Assembly (NCBI GenBank): GCA_910589035.1
Contig: CAJUSI010000073.1
Coordinates: forward strand, 7,660 to 71,659
From: an uncultured Acetatifactor sp.
GTDB taxonomy: Bacteria; Bacillota; Clostridia; Lachnospirales; Lachnospiraceae
Length of the DNA: 64,000 nucleotides
Direction: 5' to 3'
The notes beneath the pieces were generated by a model that saw only the letters and a program-made list of their open reading frames with translations, was not told the DNA's origin and ran no database searches. Within the stretch, counting starts at the first letter, position 1. Every line of letters begins with the position of its first letter. A program made the position numbers and the translations under genes. Shown here piece after piece: positions 35,307-44,779 of the stretch.

Positions 35307-37022
35307 TTAAAGAGTTATTTCCACTTCCTCCGGTGCTTCCACCCGGGTGGCAATCGTGCCGTCCTCCTTTTTCGTGTGGGACACGAAGATCTCTCCGTAG
35401 GGCGTGGGATAGCTTCCCTTCGCCCATTCCAGATCTCCCAGATGGGGTTCGATCTTAACCTTCCGGCAGCCGGGCTCCAGGATTTTGATCCCCAGCACAT
35501 TTTCGGAAAGCCAGGGGGTGGCTCCGCTGGCCCATCCATGGCAAAAGCTGTGGCGGTGCCCCCGGTAGCAGAAGCCTCCGTAAGAGGCGTGGACATCCAC
35601 TTTTCCTTCCTCGGGAAGCTCGTCGATTCCGGATGCGTTTTCCAGCCATTCCACATCGAAATCCTCCCAGAAGGTGGTGGCACCCAGCTTCAGCATTCCG
35701 CCCCAGTACTCCCTGATACAGGCAAGGCAGCCCTCATAGTCGCCCGCCATGGCTCTGGCGGTCAGGATATAATATCCCATAAAGGTGGACATGCCCCTAG
35801 CGCCGCCCTGTCTTAACAGGGAATCGTTGACCTTGACCGGATCCTCCTGTCCTGTGAGAACCAGAAGAGCCGCCGCCTGCTTGGAATCCTCATAATCCGC
35901 CGAAAATCCCGCCAGACGTTCCAGATCCTGCCGGCATTTATCCGCAAGCTCCTCCTCTCCCAGCACCTCAAAAATCTTCTCCAGGCTCCTGACCGCCCAG
36001 ATATGAAGGGCCTGGACTCCGGCGTCCACCACTGCATCCTTTCCCTCAGAAGGCCAGTCCAGAAAGCGCCCCTCCGTTACGGTATCCTTCCCGTTTTCAT
36101 CGATATGCGCCGAAAGCTGTTCCGTCAGCCCTGCCAGATAATCCCGCTGCTTAGCCAGAAATTCCTTCCTGCCCATATAGAGATACCAGTCATACACAAT
36201 GATGACATACCACATGGAATAGCTCGCCATCCCGTTCATCCATCCGGGCAGGGGCGTCTCCTCCCGGATAAAGTCAAGGCTCCTCTCCACGGAAGAATCT
36301 TCGCCGAACACTGCCTTGATGGTAGTAATTTCCGGATGCATATCGCCCACCCATACCAGGCGGTCCCTCTTGATTCCGTCCCATATGTATTCCTGCATAT
36401 TCAGATGCACTGTATATGCCCCCACATCCCAGATACGGTTGAGGAGCGCATCGCTGCATTCAAAGCTCCCCCGGTAGGGAACCTCCTTATATATCAGAAC
36501 CGCCCACACACTCTTCAGCGTCAGAACCGCCTCCGGCTCCTCCAGGTCAATCCGCACAAACCGGAAGCCGCTCTCCCCGATCTGATTCATGCTCATCATG
36601 CCGACCTCTGCCCGGATATCCCTTCTGGCATGGTCATTGGTGGAATTCGTCTCCCCTCCGGGTTCGCTCATGGCCTCCGAGGCGGACTCCCCAAAGCGGA
36701 TTCTCACCTTTGCGCCTCTGTCCGTACTGTCCGACCAGGCCAGAATGCGGATGCCTCCGTGAATTTCCACCCCATAGTCCAGCAAAATGGAAGCCTTCCT
36801 CCCATCCGTGCTTTTCATCACACAGGGGTTATGCGCCGCCAGGGAAATCTGAAGCTCCCTCTCCTCCAGAAGAACCTGGCTGTTTTCCACACATCCCTCC
36901 GTCCACAGTATCCTTCTGGGAAGCAGATATCTCCTGCTTCTTGCATCCTCCCTGCTCGAGCTTACGATTTCCTCGTCCATCACACGGAAAATGTCTTTCC
37001 TATCTCTCTGCCTTACGTTCAT
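35307..37022 (-). CDS. GH78-like alpha-L-rhamnosidase family protein
   Basis: A 571-residue protein. The start at 37022 (MNVRQRD) has AGGAGAGG upstream; the frame is open to 37139 but the extra codons are a low-complexity Gly/Glu/Lys stretch. After an N-terminal beta-sandwich part, the six-hairpin barrel shows the GH78 signature WDGIKRDRLVWVGDMHPE with the catalytic-site Asp/Arg/Asp cluster, then DWPSEGKDAV and a C-terminal beta domain (PHLGDLEWAKGSYPTPYG). No signal peptide. It is shorter than many GH78 enzymes, lacking extra N-terminal modules. It probably releases rhamnose together with the GH106-like enzyme. Confidence 0.82.
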   Translation of the reverse strand: MNVRQRDRKDIFRVMDEEIVSSSREDARSRRYLLPRRILWTEGCVENSQVLLEERELQISLAAHNPCVMKSTDGRKASILLDYGVEIHGGIRILAWSDSTDRGAKVRIRFGESASEAMSEPGGETNSTNDHARRDIRAEVGMMSMNQIGESGFRFVRIDLEEPEAVLTLKSVWAVLIYKEVPYRGSFECSDALLNRIWDVGAYTVHLNMQEYIWDGIKRDRLVWVGDMHPEITTIKAVFGEDSSVERSLDFIREETPLPGWMNGMASYSMWYVIIVYDWYLYMGRKEFLAKQRDYLAGLTEQLSAHIDENGKDTVTEGRFLDWPSEGKDAVVDAGVQALHIWAVRSLEKIFEVLGEEELADKCRQDLERLAGFSADYEDSKQAAALLVLTGQEDPVKVNDSLLRQGGARGMSTFMGYYILTARAMAGDYEGCLACIREYWGGMLKLGATTFWEDFDVEWLENASGIDELPEEGKVDVHASYGGFCYRGHRHSFCHGWASGATPWLSENVLGIKILEPGCRKVKIEPHLGDLEWAKGSYPTPYGEIFVSHTKKEDGTIATRVEAPEEVEITL

Positions 37023-37384
37023 GCTGTCCTCTCCTGTTCTTTTCTCTCCTATACTGTTTTCTCCTATTCCCTTCTTTCCGCACTCATCTGCGCATCCGAT
37101 TGTCGTTTCCCGCCTTCCGCAGCTGCTCCTGCCTTCCATTGGCCTTCCTTTATGGCTTCCCTGAGCGCTGAAGAATAAAATCGTGCGCTTTTTGGCAAGA
37201 TTCCGGTTCCGGCCTTGTCCAGGTTAGACGCTTACCAATTTAATCCTACGCAAAATGACAGAATTTTAGTTCTGGCTTCCAGATCAGGGAATTTATCTCC
37301 TGACGGTTCCTGACAGAGAATGGAACAGCCACGGACATGCCGGGCAGGGCGGCGGCAGCGTTCTGCTTTATTATATACAGAGGA
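37023..37384. other. Gap upstream of GH78-like gene
   Basis: Includes the open 5' extension of the GH78-like frame (to 37139), with short GGAGA/AACAG-type repeats. A 68-codon minus frame (37438-37232) lacks a ribosome binding site. I see no clear promoter. Confidence 0.3.
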
Positions 37385-37411
37385 TGCTCCAAACACAATG
37401 GAGCACTTTTT
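37385..37411 (+). terminator. Terminator-like hairpin, plus strand
   Basis: TGCTCCA (37385-37391) and TGGAGCA (37399-37405) form a 7-bp stem, then C and five T. A third copy, TGCTCCA at 37431, allows an alternative pairing on the minus strand. No plus-strand gene ends here, so its purpose is unclear. Confidence 0.45.
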
Positions 37412-37451
37412 GTATCGTCTACTAAAAAAATGCTCCATCAGTCCAAAACCT

Positions 37452-37560
37452 TATTTATACTGCTTAACGATTTCACTTGCCGTGAAACCGACTGCATAAC
37501 GCTGACTGGTTCAATCCCATGATTGCATCAGGCAGTATCCGGCGTTATGCAGTATAAATA
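37452..37560. repeat. 109-bp inverted-repeat element, TATACTGC family
   Basis: The ends TATTTATACTGCTTAACG (37452-37469) and CGTTATGCAGTATAAATA (37543-37560) are inverted repeats matching at 17 of 18 positions. Inside, TTTCAC (37471-37476) and GTGAAA (37482-37487) form a hairpin. About 65 bp of the element recur at 54833-54899. The right end encodes the last codons and stop of the helicase gene. Confidence 0.7.
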
Positions 37561-40007
37561 CTGCTGTTCAGCCAGTCCAGATCCTTTTTCAGGCCTTCAA
37601 AATCCAGATAATCCTCTATAAACTGCTTGCGCAGAAGATCAAGTGGAATAAATTCATTGTACTTTCCGCGGATCTGTATTTTGTCCGGCAGGGGCAGGGA
37701 GTAGAGATCCGGCCGGGAATGCAGGATGTCGAGGATGATCTCCTTCAGCTCTTCCCCTGTTCCGTCGTATATCACCTCCAGATAGATACAGGTGCTCCAG
37801 GGGATCTTACTCTTGATCCGCCTTTGCAGCAGCATATAATGGAGCGTAACCAGCTGCCTGGTTCCCACCCAAGGGAATACGGCATATTTGTTGCCGGAGG
37901 AAAACTTCCGGACAGAAGAAAGCCTGTCGCTGACCGGTGCCGCATCGCCGGGGACAGAGGCATCTCCGGTAACAGCTTTTCCGCTGGCGGCAACATCATC
38001 ATCCGCCGCTGCTTTTTCGTTGGCGGCAGAGGCATCTCTGGTAACAGCTTTCCCGCTGACGGCAGTTGTGTCGGCGACGGCAGCATTTTCATAGCCGACA
38101 GCTGCATTGCCGGCCGTCAGATTTTTTTCCGAGATTACGGTCACCAGGTTCTCCAGAATACCGCTGTTGCGGGCAATATAGCGGATCTCCGTCAGTCTCT
38201 CCCGGCACCGGTCGCTCAGATAGGGATAGTCCTCCTCCGTGCTCAGCACGCTGCGGATTTTCCTCACAAGCACGGTGTGGAGCTCTGCCTCAAAATCCCT
38301 GTCCCAGTCCACCACGGAAATACCCGGAACCCTTTTCACAAAGATCACCTTGGACTTCACATTGATGTCCACGGTCTCCCAGGACATGCCCGCCAGGGCA
38401 AAGCGCACTCCCACGGGATAAGCCTTGTCCACGGTGCCGATGGTGCGGTTCTCCTCCTTGACCAGAAAATACTCCGGTGCCAGGAAAACGGTGAGGAATT
38501 TATGGCTGTTTACCTCCTTCTCCCCCGCCCGGCCGATGATCAGCCCGCCCCGCTCCGTCCGCTCCACCTGCTCGATATGAACCATCCAGGACAGGAGCCT
38601 CTTGTAATCCTCCTGGGAAATCTCCCGGAACACCCCAAGGGTCAGCACCATCCTTGCCAGATCTGCCGCCGACATCTCCCCATTGCTCTTCAGGCAGCCC
38701 ATGCTCTGGTGATACAGAAGGTTATAGGCATGCCTTCTGGGGGGTATGGGCTCTATCCAGCGCTCTCTCAGGTAGAGCTCTATAATGGCGATGGTGCGGA
38801 TGAAATCCCAGTTAATAGGGCCTATGATATCCGAAGAATGGATTTTCAGGCTCTCCACGAAGGTAAAGAGAATCTGGGGCACCTGCCCCCGCCGCCCGCA
38901 GCGGCCCAGTCTCTGGGCAAAGCTGGAGACGTCCAGGGGTGCTCCCACCTGCACCGCCTGATCCAGGGAGCCGATATCGATCCCAAGCTCCAGCGTCACT
39001 GTGGCTCCGGTGACGATCTTCTCGTCGGCGGACTTCATCTCGTCCTCCGTGTTCTCCCGAAGCAGCGCGGACACATTTCCGTGATGGACCCGGTAGACAT
39101 CGGGAGCCTTGTATTTCAGGGCAATCTCCCGGAGGTTTGCCATGATGAACTCGATCTCCTCCCGGCTGTTGGCGAAGATAATGGTCTTCTTGTCCAGTGT
39201 CTGCCGGAAGAGGTATTCATAATGCTCCCGGTCGCCGATATCGCCTCCTGTGTCTGCGTCCACCATGTTCTGGCTGCCGTTCCTCTCCACGAAATCCCGC
39301 TTGTCCGCATAATTGACAAACCGTTCTATATGCAGCCGCACCCGCTTTTTCCCCTCGTTCACAATGGGGGCGGCGCATGCCCTGCCGGTGCCGGTATTCA
39401 GCCATGCTTTTGCCAGGGACACATCCCCAAGAGTGGCGGAAAGACCGATTCTGCGGGGATTTACGCCGGTCAGCTTCTTCAGCCTCTCCAGAACGCAGAG
39501 CAGCTGCAGCCCTCTTTCGTTGCGCATGAAATAATGCACCTCATCGATGATCACGAAGCGCAGATGGGAAAACAGGGACAGGCAGGCGCCTCTTTTGTTG
39601 GTGATCAGGCTCTCCAGGGATTCCGGTGTGATCTGCAGGACCCCCTCCGGGTTCTTGATCAGCCTGTCCTTCCTGTCCACAGAGGCGTCCCCATGCCATT
39701 TGGTCACGGGGATATCGGAGTCCAAAAGCAGCTGCTCCAGGCGTTTGAACTGGTCGTTGATCAGCGCCTTCAGCGGAGAAATGTAGAGAACGCCCACGGA
39801 AGGCGAGGGCTTATTATACAGCTCCGTCAGCACAGGCAGGAAGGCGGCCTCCGTCTTGCCAGAGGCCGTGCCGGAGGAGAGCAGCAGGTTATCGTCGCTG
39901 TCGAAGATCACCTCGCAGGCTGCCACCTGACTGCCCCGCAGCTCCTCCCATTTATTCTCGTAGATGAAATTCTGTATGAACGGCGCAAGCCTTTCAAATG
40001 CGTTCAT
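37545..40007 (-). CDS. Lhr-like SF2 helicase of TerB-N/DUF2791 operon
   Basis: An 820-residue DEAD/DEAH-type helicase. Motifs: Walker A SSGTASGKTEAA, Ia SPLKALINDQ, DEVH box, LSATLGD, IIFANSR, and motif VI FAQRLGRCGRRGQ. GGAGGGAAAG precedes the start. The C-terminal half is the long accessory region seen in Lhr-like helicases of DNA-processing and BREX-like systems. About residues 640-690 are an in-frame Ala/Asp/Lys-rich insertion in which SGKAVT-x-DAS recurs with a 24-residue period. The final codons lie in a repeat element. It ends the four-gene operon and probably remodels nucleic acid under the DUF2791 ATPase. Confidence 0.87.
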   Translation of the reverse strand: MNAFERLAPFIQNFIYENKWEELRGSQVAACEVIFDSDDNLLLSSGTASGKTEAAFLPVLTELYNKPSPSVGVLYISPLKALINDQFKRLEQLLLDSDIPVTKWHGDASVDRKDRLIKNPEGVLQITPESLESLITNKRGACLSLFSHLRFVIIDEVHYFMRNERGLQLLCVLERLKKLTGVNPRRIGLSATLGDVSLAKAWLNTGTGRACAAPIVNEGKKRVRLHIERFVNYADKRDFVERNGSQNMVDADTGGDIGDREHYEYLFRQTLDKKTIIFANSREEIEFIMANLREIALKYKAPDVYRVHHGNVSALLRENTEDEMKSADEKIVTGATVTLELGIDIGSLDQAVQVGAPLDVSSFAQRLGRCGRRGQVPQILFTFVESLKIHSSDIIGPINWDFIRTIAIIELYLRERWIEPIPPRRHAYNLLYHQSMGCLKSNGEMSAADLARMVLTLGVFREISQEDYKRLLSWMVHIEQVERTERGGLIIGRAGEKEVNSHKFLTVFLAPEYFLVKEENRTIGTVDKAYPVGVRFALAGMSWETVDINVKSKVIFVKRVPGISVVDWDRDFEAELHTVLVRKIRSVLSTEEDYPYLSDRCRERLTEIRYIARNSGILENLVTVISEKNLTAGNAAVGYENAAVADTTAVSGKAVTRDASAANEKAAADDDVAASGKAVTGDASVPGDAAPVSDRLSSVRKFSSGNKYAVFPWVGTRQLVTLHYMLLQRRIKSKIPWSTCIYLEVIYDGTGEELKEIILDILHSRPDLYSLPLPDKIQIRGKYNEFIPLDLLRKQFIEDYLDFEGLKKDLDWLNSSIYTA

Positions 40008-40065
40008 TCTTTCCCTCCAAAAAATTTACATCATCCGGGATCTCTCATGGTCCTGTGCCCTCATG

Positions 40066-40989
40066 TTATTGTTCATCCTTTTGCATCTCTAAAGCCTTTA
40101 AAATCAAGGCCCTGGTACTGCCGGAATTTCGAGAATTCTGTATGATTATCTCCAGCCAGTCAAAATGTGAACGAATCTGTTCACATGTCAGCCTGAAGTC
40201 CTTCTGCGAACTAATCAGGCAATGTATATTGCCCTTTACACAGGCAAGCATACTTGCACTGGAATAATATCGCAGAAGGCGGATATCCTCTGTCTCCCGG
40301 GCTGCTTTCTTTTCTCTGTACAAAAGATCCCAGTCTGCCTTTGTCCGGATACAATCCAATTCCGGAAAAATAAAATTTTCGAAGTCTCCTCTGATCTGAT
40401 CAATAATCTTCTCCAGGGGTTCATCTAAAGGCAGGCCATTCTTGTAACCATCTATCGTATATTCATATGAATTCACCAGCGGCATCAAATATCCGTTATA
40501 TGGCAAAAAATCATTTTGGCAAAGATGATTAAACTGATTATATATCCATTGTTTCGACAGCTCATCCCTGATTTCATCCTTGCCGGAGACGCTTATCTCA
40601 AAGCAGAATGACACCCCTAAGGCAGCGCTGTTCCACCTGGAGTTTTTCATGTAAAGAAAGAGCCAGCAGTCTTCCAGTTCTTTCCACCAGCTCTGGCCGG
40701 AGTTGAAAAAGCCCTTGCTCTTAAGCATCGGTTTCACCAACTGCTTCATCACGGCATCCCGCTTTTTTGTAGGCTTCATGCTGACTTCCGCTTCTTTGCG
40801 CTCCCTGTATTCCCTCAAATCCTCCTTTGTCAGATCAAGATCATCCGGGTGCATTCTGCCTCCATAACGATAATAAAATTCCAACCGTTTTTCTTTCGGC
40901 TGTGTCATGACAGCTTCCCACTCTATTGCCATTTTTTCCAGTTCTTCTTCATCCCGGATCTCTTCCAGTTCTTCTTCATTCCAATCCAT
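40066..40989 (-). CDS. DUF4304-like protein within TerB-N operon
   Basis: A 307-residue soluble protein. The segment about residues 85-150 (MKQLVKPMLKSKGF then LEDCWLFLYMKNSRWNSAALGVSFCFEISV) looks like DUF4304, a family often encoded near toxin-immunity or defence loci. The N-terminus is strongly acidic (Glu/Asp-rich, residues 1-20). AGGAAAGAG precedes the ATG. It lies between the DUF2791 ATPase (74 bp away) and the helicase (58 bp away), an insertion into an otherwise three-gene theme. The function is unknown. Confidence 0.65.
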   Translation of the reverse strand: MDWNEEELEEIRDEEELEKMAIEWEAVMTQPKEKRLEFYYRYGGRMHPDDLDLTKEDLREYRERKEAEVSMKPTKKRDAVMKQLVKPMLKSKGFFNSGQSWWKELEDCWLFLYMKNSRWNSAALGVSFCFEISVSGKDEIRDELSKQWIYNQFNHLCQNDFLPYNGYLMPLVNSYEYTIDGYKNGLPLDEPLEKIIDQIRGDFENFIFPELDCIRTKADWDLLYREKKAARETEDIRLLRYYSSASMLACVKGNIHCLISSQKDFRLTCEQIRSHFDWLEIIIQNSRNSGSTRALILKALEMQKDEQ

Positions 40990-41062
40990 CTTTTTCTCTT
41001 TCCTCTATCATGGCGGCACATCCATGCTGTACATATCTTCGCAGGCGCCGCGTCTGCCATAT

Positions 41063-42409
41063 TTATATTTCAAACTCCCGGAATTCGTCGTGGATCTCCG
41101 ACTCGGACAGGCCTCCCTTCGCCAGTTCAAAGCTGTTGTCCCCCAGGATCTCCGCCACGGTTCTGCCGGGATTCTGGTACAGAATATTGATCACCTCTAT
41201 GAAATCGCGGATGATTTCCCGGGGCGTGATATGGGTCTGGGCCCCCACCCGGTTATATTCCACCGTGAGGAAATACACCAGATCCTGCTGGGACAGGGCC
41301 GGGGTATAATGGTAGAGTCCGGCATGAATCTGCAGAAGCTTCTCCACCAGGATATACATCTCCTCCTGGGTGAGCATCTGCAGCCGGATGATGGGCGCGG
41401 AGAGGTCTCGGATATCCGCCGTGGCGAAATGCCCCTCCGCCAGCCTGGAGCGCAGCGCTTCGTAGCTGAAGACTCCCCTGTACTTGTCCTCGATGCACTG
41501 GGGCGTCCCACCCATCAGAAAGCCGATATGCCTGGCCTTTCCCTGGAGCACGTCGTTGTACATGGTGAGTATCTTCTCGTAGTTATTGGCCCTTGTGATG
41601 GAATTGGGTATTTTATAGATATTGACCAGTTCGTCGATGAGGACCAGCAGCCCCCGGTATCCCGCTCCCACCAGAAAGGCGGCGAATATTTTCAGGAAGT
41701 CGTACCAGGTCTCGTCCGTCACGATGAAATTGATGCCCAGATCCTCTCTGGCCTCCCTGCGGGAAGGGTATTCTCCCCGAAACCATCTGAGGACGTTGGA
41801 CTTCAATGCGGCGTCGTCTTGCTGGTAGGCTTTCCAGTAGAGCACCACGGCCCTTGCGAACTCAAAGCCGTTCACCATCCCCTCCAGGGAGCCGGCCACC
41901 GCGTAGATTTCCTTCTCCACCTCCCGTTCAAACGCCTCTTGCCGTTGGCTGTCCGAACAAGGATCCTGCCCTTCCTCCGGACATCTGAGCTTTACCGCCG
42001 TCTGAATCCCGGAGATCCATTTCTCCAGAATCAGCGGCAGCGCCCCGCCGTCGGGCTTTGATTTGGTGGAAAGGTTGCGGATCAGTTCCTTGTAGGTGGC
42101 AAGTCCCTGTCCCTTCGTGCCCGCAAAGCGCCGCTCTGGCGACAGATCCGCGTCCACCACCGCAAATCCCCTGGCGGTGGCATGGTTCCGGATGGTCTGC
42201 AGGAGAAAGCTCTTGCCGCTGCCGTATTTTCCCACGATAAAGCGGAAGGACGCGCCGCCCTCCTCTATCATATCGATATCCTGCAATATGGCCGAAATCT
42301 CCTGGGTGCGGCCCACCGTGATGTATTCCAGCCCGGCCCTGGGCACTACCCCGCCCTTGAGGGCGTTGATCAAAATATTCGCGATTCTCGCGGGCACCTG
42401 TCTGTCCAT
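41063..42409 (-). CDS. DUF2791 P-loop ATPase (BrxD-like)
   Basis: A 448-residue ATPase: IVGKYGSGKSFLLQ as Walker A, GLLVLIDELVNIY as Walker B, and an extended AAA-type C-terminus. DUF2791 includes BrxC/BrxD of BREX phage-resistance systems, and DUF2791 ATPases also occur in operons with TerB-N proteins and SF2 helicases, which is the context here. GGAAGAGGG precedes the start. It probably works with the helicase in recognising or processing DNA; involvement in phage defence is inference. Confidence 0.85.
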   Translation of the reverse strand: MDRQVPARIANILINALKGGVVPRAGLEYITVGRTQEISAILQDIDMIEEGGASFRFIVGKYGSGKSFLLQTIRNHATARGFAVVDADLSPERRFAGTKGQGLATYKELIRNLSTKSKPDGGALPLILEKWISGIQTAVKLRCPEEGQDPCSDSQRQEAFEREVEKEIYAVAGSLEGMVNGFEFARAVVLYWKAYQQDDAALKSNVLRWFRGEYPSRREAREDLGINFIVTDETWYDFLKIFAAFLVGAGYRGLLVLIDELVNIYKIPNSITRANNYEKILTMYNDVLQGKARHIGFLMGGTPQCIEDKYRGVFSYEALRSRLAEGHFATADIRDLSAPIIRLQMLTQEEMYILVEKLLQIHAGLYHYTPALSQQDLVYFLTVEYNRVGAQTHITPREIIRDFIEVINILYQNPGRTVAEILGDNSFELAKGGLSESEIHDEFREFEI

Positions 42410-42640
42410 ATCCCTCTTCCTGTTCCCTCCCTATTCTTTTGCCTGTCAACGCTCTGTGTGCCTCTCCGGTTTCTCTGTCTGTCAATGTCTGAGGCGCAGC
42501 ACTTCTTTATCTGTACTTCCTTTATCCAGAACTTGCCCAATCTATGAGACTATATGTTGCCTCATTTTTACACTAATTGTGCAAAGTTACTCGGAAAAGC
42601 AGCCATTGCTTATTCTAATAAAGACCAACTTTCAGGAATT

Positions 42641-44653
42641 TTAAGATTGCAAAAACACACTGTGCAGAAGCACTTCCTTTACCTCTTCCAGATAATCCTC
42701 ATAAATCTCAAATTCGTTGTCAAGCAGTGCATCGCCTATTATGTCCGCCGCTTTCTCGTTGATACCTTCTGCCAGAATCTCCAGCATGACGCCCTGTCTG
42801 TCGGCAAATTGTTTCAGGTCTGTCTCTCCGTTTAATATAATATACAGCGCTTTGGCCTCCGTTTCCGTCAAGGCTTCTCTCAACGCTTTCCATTGGTCGT
42901 TTTCCGCAGGCTGCGGCGCCGATATCTCCTGCCGCTCCCGGGCTGTTGGATTCTCCGCCTGTTCCCAGGTTTCCTGTGTTTCCTGCCGTTCCAGGGCTGC
43001 AAGAAACTCCGCCTGCTCCCGGGTTTGTTCTTCTCCCCCAGATCTTTCCCGCTCTTTCAGCACGTCAATCCCCCTGGGTATGCCAGCCCCATCAGGGACG
43101 TCGGTCTCTCCATCCGTCCTCTCATACACCGGCGGATTCTCTGCCCCTGGCTGCTCTGTCTGCCATAAGGGCAGAATTTCTTCCTCCGGCACGATGAGCT
43201 TCTCCTGGATGGCGTAGGACTCCCGGCGTATCTTTTCCAGTGTCCCCGGGTCCACCCGGACCACCGTTTTCGTCTCTTCTTTATAGAACGCCGCCACAGA
43301 ATCCTCAATGATTTTCTTCAGGTCCATCCCGGCCTTCTTCAGTTCGGCCTCCATAGTTGGGCTTAAAATATGAATATTGGCGGCAAGCTTGTACTTATAG
43401 CCTGTCCGCTGCCTGAGTGCTGCCTCCATCTCCTTCATCACGTAAGCCAGCAATCGCTTTCCGCCCTCCGCAGTGATCACTTTGCTGAAGGTCCATTGGT
43501 TCCCGCTGCACAGATAGACTTCTCTCTCGGACAGCACCACCTTCCGGTCCGGCTGCCTTACGGCTGGATAGAACAAAGCCCCCTGAAAGGGAGACCAGGC
43601 CGTCATATTCCTGGCAGGCTGAAAGATATAGTCCTCCGGCACGATATTGCTTCCCTCAAGGATTTCCTTCAGCCGCTCCATGGTAAAGGCGAAGCATCTG
43701 CGGATCAGATCCTGCCTCTCCTCCGTATAGAAGGAGGATTCCCGAATATCATATTTTGATAGGGAACAGAGCAGATCGAACCGGTCCTCTGTCTGCGCCA
43801 GCTCCGGATAATACCCCTCCAGGCCGTTCTCTGCGACAAACTCCCCGAAGGAGCCGGGCAGGCCGTAATAGATATAATAATCCTTCAGCCACCCGGGCAC
43901 ATATTTATCCACCGATTTGTCGTATTCCCGGAAGGTCTCCCAGAAAAACAGGAGCTTCTCCAGGCCGTCTTCCGGATCCTCCACCCCGATATTGTTCAAC
44001 AGCTCGTACAGATACAGAAAGGCGTAGGCCAGAGAGATATGGGAGACATTTCCCTCCCGTATCCGGGTCCGCCAGGTAAAATAGGTCCTCAGCTGGTCAT
44101 ACCCCATCATCTGATAACTGGGAAAGTATGCGGAATAGGGGACAATCTTTTCATAATCGTCCTCGAAATCCTTCATGAACATTCCCTGTTTATATAGTAT
44201 TTTCCCGTTCTCCTGCTGAATTCTCTTATCATAGAATTTCGGCCGGGTGAAATTCAGCTGTCGGTTCTCCCTGGCAATATCCCGCATCCTGTTAAAAAGC
44301 TCCCGGATTTCGTCCCTGGGAGGCTGTTGGATTATATCCGGCGGCTTCGTAAAAAACTCTCCGTAAAGCCCCTTTTCCCTGTCTTCCGCCGGCAAAGGGC
44401 AGGAATCGTACTCTATCTCATAATAAGAGTCCTCCGCCGGCATAACGGCACTGCCTCCGGCTCTCCGGACGCTTCCTCCACTGTACGCCTCAGGCTCTTC
44501 ATTCTCTGTCCCGTCTTCCGGAGACTTCCGCATTTCCGCCTCTTCGTGAAACTGTATATGCTCGAATATTTGAAACGCATCATATTCTTTGTCATATTTA
44601 TTCGCATGCTCTTCCGACACAACCGCCCGACGCTCCTTTTTCGTTCCAAACAT
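42641..44653 (-). CDS. TerB-N / TerB-C domain protein
   Basis: About 670 residues. Residues about 100-370 match the TerB-N domain (FYDKRIQQENGKILYKQGMFMKDFEDDY, then PSYQMMGYDQLRTYFTWRT), and the C-terminus is TerB-C-like. Between them is an acidic, repeat-rich linker with RQE-type repeats. TerB-N proteins head operons with a DUF2791 ATPase and SF2 helicase in the tellurite-resistance-linked DNA-processing systems described by comparative genomics. The start is uncertain: a strong promoter lies at 44661-44689, so only the ATG at 44653 (leaderless) or an in-frame GTG at 44620 behind AAGGAG fit transcription from it. Confidence 0.83.
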   Translation of the reverse strand: MFGTKKERRAVVSEEHANKYDKEYDAFQIFEHIQFHEEAEMRKSPEDGTENEEPEAYSGGSVRRAGGSAVMPAEDSYYEIEYDSCPLPAEDREKGLYGEFFTKPPDIIQQPPRDEIRELFNRMRDIARENRQLNFTRPKFYDKRIQQENGKILYKQGMFMKDFEDDYEKIVPYSAYFPSYQMMGYDQLRTYFTWRTRIREGNVSHISLAYAFLYLYELLNNIGVEDPEDGLEKLLFFWETFREYDKSVDKYVPGWLKDYYIYYGLPGSFGEFVAENGLEGYYPELAQTEDRFDLLCSLSKYDIRESSFYTEERQDLIRRCFAFTMERLKEILEGSNIVPEDYIFQPARNMTAWSPFQGALFYPAVRQPDRKVVLSEREVYLCSGNQWTFSKVITAEGGKRLLAYVMKEMEAALRQRTGYKYKLAANIHILSPTMEAELKKAGMDLKKIIEDSVAAFYKEETKTVVRVDPGTLEKIRRESYAIQEKLIVPEEEILPLWQTEQPGAENPPVYERTDGETDVPDGAGIPRGIDVLKERERSGGEEQTREQAEFLAALERQETQETWEQAENPTARERQEISAPQPAENDQWKALREALTETEAKALYIILNGETDLKQFADRQGVMLEILAEGINEKAADIIGDALLDNEFEIYEDYLEEVKEVLLHSVFLQS

Positions 44654-44660
44654 TTGTTCC

Positions 44661-44689
44661 ATTATATCAAAAATGCCTCTGTCCGTCAA
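44661..44689 (-). promoter_or_regulatory. Promoter of TerB-N operon
   Basis: Minus strand TTGACG (44689-44684), a 17-bp spacer and TATAAT (44666-44661). The expected transcript start falls at about 44654, next to an in-frame ATG at 44653. Confidence 0.7.
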
Positions 44690-44709
44690 TTAAAGTTTCT
44701 GTTGTCAGA

Positions 44710-44746
44710 CAAAAGAAAAGCCCATCCGCAAACTGCAGACAGGCTT
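44710..44746 (-). terminator. Terminator of zinc-ribbon/TPR gene
   Basis: Minus strand AAGCCTGTCTGC and GCGGATGGGCTT pair over 12 bp (some G-T pairs) around AGTTT, followed by TTCTTTT. It separates the zinc-ribbon gene from the TerB-N promoter. Confidence 0.75.
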
Positions 44747-44779
44747 ACCGGAAACTCCCCGACTCAGAATCTGAAATTT

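Noticed and set aside
37232..37438. A 68-codon minus-strand frame upstream of the GH78-like gene
   Set aside because: No ribosome binding site, starts inside a hairpin region, and has no recognisable product.
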